A DNA stretch of 64,000 nt from Bradyrhizobium sp. LHD-71 (GCF_031157255.1 NZ_JAVIFX010000004.1:1-64000), one strand, 5' to 3'; shown: positions 40,608 to 50,955, counted from the stretch's first letter. A program made the numbers and translations. Notes: generated by a model not told the origin, from the sequence alone.

Positions 40608-41360
40608 ATGACCCCTCGCACCACCAACGCCCTTCTCTATCTCGACGGTGTCTACGTCGCCTTCGACGGTTTCCGCGCCATCAACAACCTGTCGCTGGCG
40701 ATCGAGCCCGGAGAGATGCGCGCCATCATCGGCCCGAACGGCGCCGGCAAGACGACGATGATGGACATCATCACCGGCAAGACACGCCCCGACGAAGGCG
40801 AAGTCTATTTCGACGGCAACGTCGACCTGACACGGCTTGACGAAACCGAAATCGCCGAGCTCGGCATCGGCCGCAAATTCCAGAAGCCGACCGTGTTCGA
40901 AAGCCAGAGCGTCGAGGACAACCTCACGCTGGCGCTCAATGTCGACCACAGCGTGCGCGGCACCCTCTTTTGGCGCAAGACGCCAGGCGAGGTCGAGCGG
41001 ATCGAACGGGTGCTGGAGACGATCCGCCTCAAGGAGGCACGCCACCGGCTGGCTGGCGGCCTGTCGCACGGTCAGAAGCAGTGGCTCGAAATCGGCATGC
41101 TGCTGGCACAGGATCCGAAGCTGTTGCTGGTGGACGAGCCGGTCGCCGGCATGACCGATGCGGAGACGCACCAGACCGCGGAACTCCTGAAAGAGATCAA
41201 CAAGGAAAAGTCGGTCATCGTCGTCGAACACGACATGACCTTCGTGCGCGAGCTCGGCGTCAAGGTCACATGCCTGCATGAAGGCTCGGTGCTGGCCGAA
41301 GGCACCATCGACCAGGTGTCGGCGAACGAGCGCGTGATCGAAGTGTATCTGGGACGGTAG
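40608..41360 (+). CDS. urtD: Urea ABC transporter ATPase UrtD
   Basis: The 250-residue LivG-type ATPase has Walker A GPNGAGKTT (about residues 42-50), the signature LSHGQKQWLEIGMLL (UrtD has LSHGQ in place of LSGGQ), Walker B LLLVDEPVAGMTD and a switch His in VVEHDM. The ATP site looks complete. It pairs with UrtE on the cytoplasmic face. Confidence 0.95.
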   Translation: MTPRTTNALLYLDGVYVAFDGFRAINNLSLAIEPGEMRAIIGPNGAGKTTMMDIITGKTRPDEGEVYFDGNVDLTRLDETEIAELGIGRKFQKPTVFESQSVEDNLTLALNVDHSVRGTLFWRKTPGEVERIERVLETIRLKEARHRLAGGLSHGQKQWLEIGMLLAQDPKLLLVDEPVAGMTDAETHQTAELLKEINKEKSVIVVEHDMTFVRELGVKVTCLHEGSVLAEGTIDQVSANERVIEVYLGR

Positions 41361-41362
41361 CA

Positions 41363-42058
41363 ATGCTCGACGTCAAGGACATCAGCCTTTATTACGGCGC
41401 GGCGCAGGCGCTGCGCGGCGTCTCGCTCGCAGCCCTGCCCGGCAAGGTCACCTGCGTGCTCGGCCGCAACGGCGTCGGCAAGACCAGCCTCCTGCGCGCC
41501 ATGGTCGGGCAGCAGCCGATCACAACCGGCGAAATCCTGTTCGAGGGTCAGGACATCAACGCGCTGAAGCCTTTTGAGCGTGCACGGCGCGGCATCGGCT
41601 TCGTGCCGCAGGGCCGCGAGATCTTCCCGTTGTTGACGGTGGAGGAAAACCTGCGCACGGGCTTCGCGCCGCTCAAACGCGACGAGCGGCACATTCCCGA
41701 CGACGTGTTCTCCCTGTTTCCGGTGCTGCAGTCGATGCTTGGACGGCGCGGCGGCGACCTTTCCGGCGGCCAGCAGCAGCAGCTGGCGATCGGCCGCGCG
41801 CTGGTGATGCGGCCGAAGCTGTTGCTGCTCGACGAGCCGACCGAAGGCATCCAGCCGTCGATCATCAAGGACATCGGTCGCGCGATCTCATACCTGCGCA
41901 ACCTTGGCAGCATTGCGATCGTTCTGGTCGAGCAATACCTCGATTTCGCGTGCGAGCTTGGCGACCATTTCGCGGTGATGGACCGCGGTGCCGTGACATT
42001 CACGTGCGACCGCGCCAACCTTGATTCCAGCGCGATCAGCCGGGCTATGGCCTTGTAA
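41363..42058 (+). CDS. urtE: Urea ABC transporter ATPase UrtE
   Basis: The 231-residue LivF-type ATPase has Walker A GRNGVGKTSLLRAM (about residues 33-46), signature LSGGQQQQLAIGRAL, Walker B LLLLDEPTEGIQPS and VLVEQYLDFA. It is two bases after urtD and 35 before ureD, so uptake and hydrolysis genes are likely one transcription unit. Confidence 0.95.
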   Translation: MLDVKDISLYYGAAQALRGVSLAALPGKVTCVLGRNGVGKTSLLRAMVGQQPITTGEILFEGQDINALKPFERARRGIGFVPQGREIFPLLTVEENLRTGFAPLKRDERHIPDDVFSLFPVLQSMLGRRGGDLSGGQQQQLAIGRALVMRPKLLLLDEPTEGIQPSIIKDIGRAISYLRNLGSIAIVLVEQYLDFACELGDHFAVMDRGAVTFTCDRANLDSSAISRAMAL

Positions 42059-42093
42059 CCACGGTTCGCAACATCGTCATTCCGGGAGAGGCG

Positions 42094-42936
42094 ATGCCAT
42101 TGGCTTCGCAGGACACAACGCAAGCGTCGGAGCTCTTCGCGGCCAATCGCGCGGTCGGCGCGGTGACGTTCGAGACCATCCTGTCGGGCGGCACGACACG
42201 CCGCGGGCGCGTGCATGAGGCAGGCTCGCTGCGTGTCCGCTTTCCGTCGCCTGAAACCGACGGCCTTTCCGCCGTGCTGGTCAACACCGCAGGCGGCATC
42301 GCGGGCGGCGACCGGTTCACAGTCACGATCGACGCAAACGCCGCCACAGCGGTGACGCTGACGACAGCCGCGGCCGAAAAGGTCTATCGTTCGCATGGTC
42401 CCGCTGCCGAGGTCGGCGTCAGCTTGAGCGTGCAGACGGGGGCGCGTCTTGCCTGGCTGCCGCAGGAGACGATCCTGTTCGATCGCGCCCGGCTTTCGCG
42501 CCGCATCGACATCGATCTTCATGACGACGCGTCGCTGCTGCTCGCCGAGATCGTCGTGTTCGGGCGCGCCGCCATGGCCGAGACGATGCGTGACGGCGTT
42601 TATCGCGACCGCTGGCGGTTACGTCGCGACGGCAGGCTGATTTTTGCCGAAACCGTGCAGCTCGAAGGCGACATCGGCGTCAAGTTGGCGCATCCGGCAA
42701 TCGGAGGCGGTACCGTCGCCGTCGCAACCGTGCTGATCGCTCCTGCCGACCAGAGCGTTGCCGACCGTGTGCATGAGCTTGCTGCCACATTCGCCGGCGA
42801 AGTTGGCATCTCGGCCTGGAACGGTTTTGCGCTCGCCCGCTTCTGCGCTAAGGATGCCGCGGATTTGCGTGGTGACGTGATGCGCCTGCTGGCGCAGGTC
42901 AATGCAAGCGCACTGCCGAGACTGTGGCTCACTTGA
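42094..42936 (+). CDS. ureD: Urease accessory protein UreD
   Basis: UreD joins UreF and UreG on apo-urease for nickel insertion. The 280-residue protein has family blocks [14 protein letters not shown] (about residues 68-81), [11 protein letters not shown] and [14 protein letters not shown], with a C-terminal [14 protein letters not shown]. The ATG follows GGGAGAGG. Cytoplasmic. The spacer to ureA contains degenerate tandem repeats. Confidence 0.95.
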   Translation: MPLASQDTTQASELFAANRAVGAVTFETILSGGTTRRGRVHEAGSLRVRFPSPETDGLSAVLVNTAGGIAGGDRFTVTIDANAATAVTLTTAAAEKVYRSHGPAAEVGVSLSVQTGARLAWLPQETILFDRARLSRRIDIDLHDDASLLLAEIVVFGRAAMAETMRDGVYRDRWRLRRDGRLIFAETVQLEGDIGVKLAHPAIGGGTVAVATVLIAPADQSVADRVHELAATFAGEVGISAWNGFALARFCAKDAADLRGDVMRLLAQVNASALPRLWLT

Positions 42937-42937
42937 C

Positions 42938-43010
42938 GCAAGGCTTCCTTAATCAAGGCTTCTCGCTCAACGCTTCCTCACTCAAGACTTCCTCACCCCA
43001 AGGCTGCTCG
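42938..43010. repeat. Degenerate 14-16-bp tandem repeat between ureD and ureA
   Basis: Five imperfect units begin CAAGGCTTCC, CAAGGCTTCT, CAACGCTTCC, CAAGACTTCC and CAAGGCTGCT. They fill the whole ureD-ureA gap and replace a normal ribosome-binding site; only AAGG sits about 10 bases before the ureA ATG. Confidence 0.6.
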
Positions 43011-43313
43011 ATGAACCTCACCCCGCGCGAAAAGGACAAGCTCTTCATCTCGATGGCCGCCATCGTCGCCCGCCGAAGGCTCGAGCGCGGCGTCAAGCTC
43101 AACCATCCGGAAGCGGTGGCGCTGATTTCTGATTTCATCCTCGAAGGCGCGCGCGACGGACGGACTGTCGCCGACTTGATGCAGGCAGGCGCGCAGGTGC
43201 TGACGCGCGCACAGGTGATGGACGGGATTGCCGAGATGATCCACGACATTCAGGTGGAAGCGACGTTTCCGGACGGCACGAAGCTCGTCACGGTGCACGA
43301 GCCGATCCGCTGA
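43011..43313 (+). CDS. ureA: Urease gamma subunit
   Basis: At exactly 100 residues this matches the usual UreA length. It starts [20 protein letters not shown] and contains [30 protein letters not shown] and [17 protein letters not shown], all family-typical. An upstream in-frame GTG would add 29 residues read from the tandem repeat and is rejected. It associates with UreB and UreC in the (alpha-beta-gamma)3 enzyme. Confidence 0.97.
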   Translation: MNLTPREKDKLFISMAAIVARRRLERGVKLNHPEAVALISDFILEGARDGRTVADLMQAGAQVLTRAQVMDGIAEMIHDIQVEATFPDGTKLVTVHEPIR

Positions 43314-43347
43314 AGCCGGTCTTACAACAAAGAAAACGGAGGCGCGC

Positions 43348-43653
43348 ATGATCCCCGGAGAGATGTTCGTGCAGGACGGCGAGATCGTCCTGAACGAGGG
43401 GCGCAAGACGGTGACGCTGACCGTTGCGAACGCCGGCGACCGGCCGATCCAGGTCGGCTCGCACTATCATTTCTTCGAAACCAACCCGGCATTGAAGTTC
43501 GACCGCAAGCGCGCACGCGGCATGCGGCTCGACATCGCCGCCGGCACGGCCGTGCGCTTCGAACCGGGCCAGACGCGGGAGGTGACGCTGACGGCGCTTG
43601 CGGGCAACCGCACCGTCTACGGCTTTCGCGGCGAGGTCATGGGAAAACTCTAG
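43348..43653 (+). CDS. ureB: Urease beta subunit
   Basis: The 101-residue subunit starts [19 protein letters not shown] and contains the family signature [14 protein letters not shown] and [12 protein letters not shown] ribosome site (ACGGAGG) precedes it. Its stop codon lies inside a palindromic repeat that fills the gap to ureC. Confidence 0.97.
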   Translation: MIPGEMFVQDGEIVLNEGRKTVTLTVANAGDRPIQVGSHYHFFETNPALKFDRKRARGMRLDIAAGTAVRFEPGQTREVTLTALAGNRTVYGFRGEVMGKL

Positions 43654-43692
43654 AGCGCTATCCGATGCGTTTAAATCGGAAAGCGCTCTAGA
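43649..43692. repeat. Palindromic element between ureB and ureC
   Basis: The outer arms are TCTAGAGCGCT (43649-43659) and AGCGCTCTAGA (43682-43692); the inner arms are TCCGAT (43661-43666) and ATCGGA (43675-43680). The ureB TAG lies in the left arm. A further TTGCTCTAGAG lies at 43712-43722. This type of TAGAGC palindrome is dispersed in Bradyrhizobium-like genomes. Confidence 0.75.
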
Positions 43693-43732
43693 TTCTTTGT
43701 TTGATCGCAATTTGCTCTAGAGGGGGCATGCC

Positions 43733-45445
<1,713 letters not shown>

Positions 45446-45482
45446 AAGATGCTCCCAACAACAAAGAAGCCGGGAGAGTTGA

Positions 45483-45782
45483 ATGATCTATGTCGTCGCC
45501 ACCACCGAGGTGAAGCCTGAGCATCGCGACGCCTTCATCAAGGGCGTCAAGGATTGCATCGCGACCACCCAAAAGGAAGACGGCTGCATCTATTACGACA
45601 GCCATGTCAGCGTGAACAATCCGAACCTGTTCGTCATCGTCGAGCGTTGGGAATCGCGCGAGGCGCTGGACGCGCACGGCCGCGCCCCGCACATGAAGAC
45701 CTGGCGCGAGCTTTCGGCGCCGTACAAGGCCTCGCCGACCGTGATCGAGATCATCACCCCTGCCGACGTGATCAAGCGCTGA
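45483..45782 (+). CDS. Antibiotic biosynthesis monooxygenase-domain protein
   Basis: The 99-residue protein has the ABM dimeric ferredoxin-like fold: [18 protein letters not shown], then [18 protein letters not shown] and [20 protein letters not shown] with the conserved His and Trp pattern. Relatives (YgiN type) oxidise quinols or small aromatic compounds without a cofactor. It sits between ureC and ureE with a good ribosome site (GGGAG), so it is co-expressed with urease, although no urease role is known. Confidence 0.85.
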   Translation: MIYVVATTEVKPEHRDAFIKGVKDCIATTQKEDGCIYYDSHVSVNNPNLFVIVERWESREALDAHGRAPHMKTWRELSAPYKASPTVIEIITPADVIKR

Positions 45783-45793
45783 GGATACGAAGA

Positions 45794-46393
45794 ATGCTGC
45801 GCGCCACATCCGTCAAAGCCGCACAGACGTGGCGCGAGACGCCTGCCGATACGGTCGTGCTCGAATTCGACGACCGGCATCGGCGGCGGCTGGCGATGAC
45901 GGGCACCCGGGGGCTGGAATTCCTGCTCGATCTGCCGGATGTGATTGCGCTGCGGGGCGGCGACGCGCTCGTGCTCGAGGACGGACGGCTGATCGAAGTC
46001 GTTGCAGCGGCAGAGCCGCTGGTCGAGATCCGTGCCAGGGACACGATGCATCTCGTTCGCATCGCCTGGCATCTCGGCAACCGGCATCTGCCGACCCAGA
46101 TCATGGCCAAGGCGCTGCGCATCCGCCGCGACCATGTGATCGAGGAGATGGTGCGCGGGCTCGGCGCGCGGGTGATCGAGATCGAGGCTCCGTTCGATCC
46201 CGAGGGCGGCGCATACGCCAGTGCGTCGCCGGACGGCGGGCACACCCACGACCGCCACGGCCACGACCATGCGCACGGCCATGGCCAGGCTCATCACGGA
46301 CATGCGCATCATCACCATGAGCACGGCGAGGCGTGCGATCATGACCACGCCCATGATCACGGTCACGCCCACAAGCATCGTCATGGGTCGTAG
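45794..46393 (+). CDS. ureE: Urease accessory nickel metallochaperone UreE
   Basis: The 199-residue protein has the UreE N-terminal domain ([22 protein letters not shown]) and a metal-binding domain with [14 protein letters not shown]. The C-terminal tail of about 50 residues (from about 148) is nearly a His/Asp/Gly polymer with some 25 histidines, which stores or delivers nickel. The last residues overlap the chosen ureF start. Confidence 0.95.
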   Translation: MLRATSVKAAQTWRETPADTVVLEFDDRHRRRLAMTGTRGLEFLLDLPDVIALRGGDALVLEDGRLIEVVAAAEPLVEIRARDTMHLVRIAWHLGNRHLPTQIMAKALRIRRDHVIEEMVRGLGARVIEIEAPFDPEGGAYASASPDGGHTHDRHGHDHAHGHGQAHHGHAHHHHEHGEACDHDHAHDHGHAHKHRHGS

Positions 46394-47144
46394 CAAGGGC
46401 CCGTCCCTGCCCCTGCCCCTGCCCGGCTCGCAGTCGGACACCGGTTCAGACGCGGCGAGTTCGATCCACCACGCCGCGCTTTATCGCCTGATGACGTGGC
46501 TCTCTCCGTCGTTTCCTGTGGGCGCGTTCTCCTGGTCGAGCGGCATCGAATGGGCGGTCGAAGCAGGTGACGTCAGCGATGCAAAGATGCTCGAGAGTTG
46601 GCTCACCGCGATGCTTGCGGAGGGGCCGGGCTTTTGCGACGGCATATTCCTCTGTCATGCTTGGCGCGCCGGCGCTGCGGCCGACGATGCCGCCTTGATC
46701 GAAGTCGCAGAACTTGCTGCGGCATTCACGCCGACCCGCGAGCGGCATCTGGAGACGACGGCCCAGGGCCGCGCATTTGCCGACATCGCCGGCACGACAT
46801 GGAATTGTGATACGCTCGAGCAGCTCAAGCGCATCTGGACCGGTCCGATCGCCTATCCCGTCGCGGTCGGCACGGTGGCCGCGGGCCACAGCGTACCGCT
46901 CGATCTGAGCCTGCACGCCTTCCTGCACGCGCAAGCAGCCAACTGGATTTCCGCAGGCGTGCGGCTGGTCCCGCTCGGCCAGACCGACAGCCAGCGCGTC
47001 ATGGCCGCGCTGGAGCCTGTCGTGACATCCACAGCACAGCGGGCGCTGGATGCGTCCCTCGACCAGCTCGGCAGCGCGACGTTTCGCGCCGACCTTGCGA
47101 GCATGCATCACGAAACGCAGTATACAAGGCTGTTCCGCTCATGA
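46383..47144 (+). CDS. ureF: Urease accessory protein UreF
   Basis: The helical UreF protein links UreD and UreG. The ATG at 46383 overlaps the ureE end by 11 bases and gives 253 residues. A longer frame into ureE would translate the His-codon tract in another frame and is rejected. Family blocks are [21 protein letters not shown] near residue 37 (read as [14 protein letters not shown]), [32 protein letters not shown] and [13 protein letters not shown]. The first 20 residues carry a CCCCTG hexamer repeat coding LPLPLP. Confidence 0.93.
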   Translation: MGRSKGPSLPLPLPGSQSDTGSDAASSIHHAALYRLMTWLSPSFPVGAFSWSSGIEWAVEAGDVSDAKMLESWLTAMLAEGPGFCDGIFLCHAWRAGAAADDAALIEVAELAAAFTPTRERHLETTAQGRAFADIAGTTWNCDTLEQLKRIWTGPIAYPVAVGTVAAGHSVPLDLSLHAFLHAQAANWISAGVRLVPLGQTDSQRVMAALEPVVTSTAQRALDASLDQLGSATFRADLASMHHETQYTRLFRS

Positions 47145-47809
47145 GCACGAGAACCCCTATGGCGACGACGCAGACTGCGAAGCAACGCACCACAAGTCCT
47201 AACGGGCCGTTAAGGGTCGGCATCGGCGGGCCGGTCGGCTCCGGCAAGACGGCGCTGATGGACCTGCTCTGCAAGAGCATGCGCGAAACCTACGACATCG
47301 CCGCCATCACCAACGACATCTACACCAAGTGGGACGCCGAATACCTCGTGCGGGCCGGTTCGCTCACGCCCGAGCGCATCGCAGGCGTCGAGACCGGCGG
47401 GTGTCCGCATACGGCGATCCGCGAGGATGCATCCATGAACCTTGCCGCCGTTGCCGATATGCGCACGAAGTTTCCAGGGCTGGATCTGGTGCTCATCGAA
47501 TCCGGTGGCGACAACCTGGCCGCGACCTTTTCCCCAGAACTCGCGGACTTGACCATCTATGTGATCGACGTTGCCGCGGGCGACAAGATTCCCTCGAAGG
47601 GCGGTCCCGGCATCACTCGCTCCGACCTTCTGATCATCAACAAAATCGACCTTGCGCCCTATGTCGGAGCGTCGCTCGACAAGATGCGCACGGACGCGAC
47701 CCGGATGCGCGGTGACCGGCCATTCGTGATGACGAACCTGAAGAAAAGCCAAGGTCTCGATCAGATCGTTGCGTTCATTGAAAAAAAGGGCGGCTTGCGC
47801 GCGGCCTGA
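47141..47809 (+). CDS. ureG: Urease accessory GTPase UreG
   Basis: The 222-residue SIMIBI-class GTPase drives nickel insertion. It has the P-loop [14 protein letters not shown] (residues 27-40), the metal-binding Cys88-Pro-His90 in [31 protein letters not shown], and the guanine-specificity motif [11 protein letters not shown]. The start overlaps ureF by four bases (ATGA); a second Met at residue 7 is possible. Last gene of the urea cluster. Confidence 0.97.
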   Translation: MSTRTPMATTQTAKQRTTSPNGPLRVGIGGPVGSGKTALMDLLCKSMRETYDIAAITNDIYTKWDAEYLVRAGSLTPERIAGVETGGCPHTAIREDASMNLAAVADMRTKFPGLDLVLIESGGDNLAATFSPELADLTIYVIDVAAGDKIPSKGGPGITRSDLLIINKIDLAPYVGASLDKMRTDATRMRGDRPFVMTNLKKSQGLDQIVAFIEKKGGLRAA

Positions 47810-47857
47810 GCGCCGGACGACCGCGAGCCAAGCCGCTGTGTTTCCGAGCCCCTGGCC

Positions 47858-47882
47858 GGAACGCATGCACCGCGGAGCAGTT
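47858..47882 (+). promoter_or_regulatory. Weak EcfG-type promoter candidate
   Basis: GGAAC (47858-47862), 16 bases, AGTT (47879-47882), 33 bases before the small membrane-protein ATG. The -10 deviates from CGTT, in the same way as the nepR promoter. Confidence 0.3.
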
Positions 47883-47915
47883 AACGTCAGGCATGTGTGA
47901 CCATCCGGGCCGACG

Positions 47916-48116
47916 ATGAACAACTACGAACGCCTGTTTCTGGGGCTGATCTTTGCCGGGATCCTGATGATGGTCGTCGGGCTCGGATTGATGTTGTCTC
48001 CTGCCCGTTTGACGGATTCCCGCCTCGCGACTGCCTTCAAGCAAGTAGTCGATCGCGCCCCGACCTACCTGACGCGCTCCGGCGACAGCGCGCGTGAACC
48101 GTTGTCGATCCGGTAG
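47916..48116 (+). CDS. Small membrane protein (66 aa), function unknown
   Basis: MNNYERLFLGLIFAGILMMV begins a protein with one hydrophobic segment (about residues 8-28), then a polar, basic tail with no known motif. The start, helix and clean frame suggest a real gene. Its position just before the stress-response kinase and a weak EcfG-like promoter hint at the same regulon. I do not recognise a family. Confidence 0.5.
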   Translation: MNNYERLFLGLIFAGILMMVVGLGLMLSPARLTDSRLATAFKQVVDRAPTYLTRSGDSAREPLSIR

Positions 48117-48172
48117 CGGACCGAAACGGGTGCTAAAAGTTAACGCGCCGCGCCCGCCAGCAACCCGCGGGT

Positions 48173-48197
48173 GGAACGAATTCAGAGGCCTGCCGTT
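48173..48197 (+). promoter_or_regulatory. EcfG-type promoter ahead of the sensor kinase
   Basis: GGAAC (48173-48177), spacer of 16, CGTT (48194-48197): an exact match to the general stress sigma factor consensus of alphaproteobacteria. It would start a transcript with an unusually long leader of about 160 bases before the kinase frame at 48366. Confidence 0.75.
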
Positions 48198-48260
48198 AAC
48201 CTACTTAGACTTCAGCCACCGGCGGCAAGGGTCTGCACCACGAGCGAGACTTGTGCAGCA

Positions 48261-48365
48261 ATGAGCGCGTTGCCATTATTCGGCTCAAGCCTGATTGTCG
48301 TGCAGCAGCTCCATCGCAGCGTTTCGAGAATCGCTTCCCAATATCGTTGTACCTAGAGTAGTCGC
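48261..48365 (+). other. Kinase leader: in-frame segment ending in TAG, ahead of the kinase frame
   Basis: An ATG at 48261 opens 31 codons (MSALPLFGSS ... SQYRCT) in the same frame as the kinase and stops at TAG 48354-48356. Three codons later comes the TTG used as kinase start. The segment is basic near its end and would make a normal cytoplasmic N-terminus for the first kinase helix. It is either a small upstream ORF or an N-terminus cut by an amber codon. Confidence 0.4.
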
Positions 48366-50012
48366 TTGGTTCGGCTGGGATTCATCGTTGTTCTGGTTGC
48401 CCTGATCGGTCTGCTTGTTTCAGGACTCGTCGCGCTTCGAGTCTATGAGCAGGAGATCGTGATCGAGGAGGCCGCGCTGTCGCGTGCGATCGAAACGCAC
48501 GGCCGGCGCGTACAGGAACGATTGTCGGAACGCGAGTTGCTGACGCGCGTCGCAGTCGGACTGATCCGCTCGGCGCAACCGCTGCACCCGAATGCCTTGC
48601 AGCCGCTGCGCACATCGATCTACGCATTCAAGACCGATTTCGTGCTGGCGACGTGGATCGCCAATCTGACACCTGCCGATATCGGCAGGGCGGAACAGAT
48701 TCTCGCCGAGACCGGCTATCCCCGCCCGACCATCCGCAATGCGGACGACTCGCCCATACGCGGCAACCTGCCGGCCTCGTTCAACGTTCTGATGGACGTC
48801 GAACCCCGGACCGCAGAAACCCTCGGTCTGGCCGGACGCATTCTTGACCGCGCGCCGCCGTTCGGTCCGGCGATCGCCGCGGCCTTGGCGCGGCGCGCGC
48901 CGGCCGCATCCGACCCCGTGCTGCTGCCGCAATCCGACGGCGATGCCGGCATCCTGCTCGCCGCACCTGTGTTTGCCGAGAACGGAGGTCCGCTGACCGG
49001 GTTCATCTCATTCTCGTACCGGATCGGTCCGCTGATGCTGGTCAACGATGAACCGTCGCTGTTCAACGTGACCTTGCGGGATCCGCGCAACGAATCTCTG
49101 GAGTTCTCGGCCGACCGAAACGGCCACGTCGGTGCCGCGACCGCCGTCCCCACGCGCGGAAGCGTGCCGCTGCTGCAGGGTGTGACGTTCGGCGGCCGGG
49201 ATTTTGCGCTGAGTTACTATGCGAGGGTCGACCCAACCGCGCGCGCGCAATCGCTCGCAGCGATCGTAATGATCGTCGGCGTGGCGCTGACGAGCATTCT
49301 TTGCGGCCTGTTTGGATATGTCGCCTACAACAATCTGCGGCTCAGCCGCGAGATCGAAGCGCGCATCAGCTTCGAGGCGCGATTGAGTTCTGTGATCGCT
49401 GAGCTCAATCACCGCGTCAAAAACGTCCTGGCCGTGATCCAGTCGATCGTCACGCGGACCATGCGGCCGGGCGCCGATGTCGAGCAGGCACGCGACATGC
49501 TGATCGGCCGCATCCACGCCATGTCGCATGTCATCTCGCTGCTGAGTGACTCGCATTGGCAAGGCGCCCGTTTGAAGAGCCTGTTGGTTTCACGGGCGAT
49601 CCCCCACGCGGACCGGATCGTTGCGACAGGCCCGGACATCATCGTCAGCGCGCGGGCAGCGCAAAGCCTCTGCCTTCTGTTCTTCGAACTGGCGACCCAG
49701 GCAAATGCCGGGACCGACGGCGCCACCCTGCGCATCACCGTGCACTGGCAAGTGACCGGCAAGGGCCAGAACGAACTCTTTCAGCTGAAATGGGAAGAAT
49801 TCAACGTCAGCGCAGCGACGCGGCGCGAAGACACCGACTTCGGAACCATCCTTCTCGATCGGGTGGCGCCGGAAGCGCTTGGCGGCACGTCCAAGCGCTA
49901 TTTCACTGACGCAAGCTACGTTTTCGAGATTTCCGCCCCGATGCGTACGGTTCTGGACAAGACCGAGATGGACCGCACGGGCCGCCTTTCCGGCCTGCTG
50001 CCGCCCAAGTAG
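48366..50012 (+). CDS. Membrane sensor histidine kinase, HisKA_2/HWE type, of the general stress locus
   Basis: This is the likely sensor upstream of PhyR. From the TTG at 48366 it has 548 residues: helix 1 (FIVVLVALIGLLVSGLVAL), a periplasmic CHASE-like sensor domain of about 265 residues, helix 2 near 295-315 (AIVMIVGVALTSILCGLFGY), and an H-box ELNHRVKNVLAVIQSIVTR with His about 349. The C-terminal ATPase part is divergent: LFFELATQAN replaces the usual LHELATNA, and the G box reads DFGTILLDR. No better start exists because of an in-frame TAG 12 bases upstream, and no ribosome site is evident. It is convergent with ecfG across a strong terminator. Confidence 0.85.
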   Translation: MVRLGFIVVLVALIGLLVSGLVALRVYEQEIVIEEAALSRAIETHGRRVQERLSERELLTRVAVGLIRSAQPLHPNALQPLRTSIYAFKTDFVLATWIANLTPADIGRAEQILAETGYPRPTIRNADDSPIRGNLPASFNVLMDVEPRTAETLGLAGRILDRAPPFGPAIAAALARRAPAASDPVLLPQSDGDAGILLAAPVFAENGGPLTGFISFSYRIGPLMLVNDEPSLFNVTLRDPRNESLEFSADRNGHVGAATAVPTRGSVPLLQGVTFGGRDFALSYYARVDPTARAQSLAAIVMIVGVALTSILCGLFGYVAYNNLRLSREIEARISFEARLSSVIAELNHRVKNVLAVIQSIVTRTMRPGADVEQARDMLIGRIHAMSHVISLLSDSHWQGARLKSLLVSRAIPHADRIVATGPDIIVSARAAQSLCLLFFELATQANAGTDGATLRITVHWQVTGKGQNELFQLKWEEFNVSAATRREDTDFGTILLDRVAPEALGGTSKRYFTDASYVFEISAPMRTVLDKTEMDRTGRLSGLLPPK

Positions 50013-50069
50013 CAGCATGCCAGCGGGACCCTGCCGCGTCCCTCAAACATCGAAGGGGATCAAACATGT

Positions 50070-50141
50070 ACCCTCTTCACGCCGGTGTTCAGCACCGGGA
50101 GAGGGTTCGAACCGTCGGCCGGCGCGCGTCGCGCGCCGGCC
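50070..50141. terminator. Two consecutive hairpins between kinase and ecfG
   Basis: The first hairpin has ACCCTCT (50070-50076) with AGAGGGT (50100-50106) and inner CCGGTG/CACCGG. The second has GGCCGGCGCGCG (50117-50128) with its exact complement (50130-50141) around a single T. They separate convergent genes and probably stop transcription in both directions. Confidence 0.65.
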
Positions 50142-50173
50142 GCCACGTTTTCCGGAGTTAACCGTTACCGCCG

Positions 50174-50719
50174 TTAACCGTTACCGCCGATCACCGCGCG
50201 GATGGTGTTATCGGGACCGAAGTCGTCGGCGCCTTCGACATAGAGCAGGTTGCTCAGCTTCGAACGTGCGCGATTGACCCGGCTCTTGATCGTACCGACC
50301 GCGCAGCCGCAGATCGCCGCTGCATCCTCGTAAGAGAATCCGGATGCGCCGACCAGGATCAGCGCCTCACGCTGATCCTGTGGAAGCTTGTCGAGCGCAG
50401 CACGAAATTCCTCGAATTCGATGTGCACGTTCTGGCTCGGCTGCGACTTCAAGGTCTTGGCATAGCTGCCATCGCTGTCCTCGACCTCGCGCCGCCGCTT
50501 CCGGTAGTCCGACCGGAACAGGTTGCGCAAAATCGTGAAGAGCCAAGCGGGCAGGTTCGATCCTGGCTGGAAGGAATCGATGTTGGCGATGGCGCGCAAC
50601 AGCGTCTCCTGCACCAGATCGTCCGCTCGATCGGCGTTTCCGCTCAAGGATATTGCGAAGGCGCGCAAATTCGGCACCGCCGCAAGGATGTCGTCACGCA
50701 GGCTGTCTGTGAGAGGCAT
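50174..50719 (-). CDS. ecfG: General stress response sigma factor EcfG
   Basis: The 181-residue ECF sigma factor (ECF15 type) directs RNA polymerase to GGAAC-N16/17-CGTT promoters. The region 2 domain (NLRAFAISLSGNADRADDLVQETLLRAIANIDSF, read in parts) holds the DDLVQET core. Region 4 begins about residue 115 (LPQDQREALILVGASGFSYEDAA) with the helix-turn-helix GCAVGTIKSRVNRAR. It is held inactive by NepR, whose stop codon overlaps this start by one base (TAATG). Confidence 0.95.
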   Translation of the reverse strand: MPLTDSLRDDILAAVPNLRAFAISLSGNADRADDLVQETLLRAIANIDSFQPGSNLPAWLFTILRNLFRSDYRKRRREVEDSDGSYAKTLKSQPSQNVHIEFEEFRAALDKLPQDQREALILVGASGFSYEDAAAICGCAVGTIKSRVNRARSKLSNLLYVEGADDFGPDNTIRAVIGGNG

Positions 50720-50955
50720 TAGTCGGACCCCTCCGTAGGTTTCGCGGCATTCGGATCGTCCAGTCGTCGGACCAGTTCGGCGAACCGCTCCGGCACGCCC
50801 TGCCGCACGACGTCGTCGTACATCGCGCGCAGTTGATGGCCGATCCGAGCCTGAATCTCCGTGTTCAGGCCGCCGGGCCGCTTGTCCCGCGGCGAATTGC
50901 CACCAGGCGTACCAGGTGAGTTGGGGAGACTTCCTTGGGACTTCAATTCTTTCAT
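50719..50955 (-). CDS. nepR: Anti-sigma factor NepR
   Basis: The 78-residue protein has the NepR core near residues 33-65 (EIQARIGHQLRAMYDDVV, VPERFAELVRRLD) with flexible polar ends. NepR holds EcfG and releases it when phosphorylated PhyR binds instead. It is the first gene of the nepR-ecfG operon, behind an EcfG-like promoter, which gives positive autoregulation. Confidence 0.93.
   Translation of the reverse strand: MKELKSQGSLPNSPGTPGGNSPRDKRPGGLNTEIQARIGHQLRAMYDDVVRQGVPERFAELVRRLDDPNAAKPTEGSD

Noticed and set aside
42924-43010. UreA start at an upstream GTG
   Set aside because: It would add 29 residues read from a tandem repeat; UreA is normally 100 residues beginning [11 protein letters not shown].
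46221-46382. Longer UreF starting inside ureE
   Set aside because: The extra 54 residues are the ureE His-tract read in another frame (Thr/Met/Arg-rich) and match no UreF.
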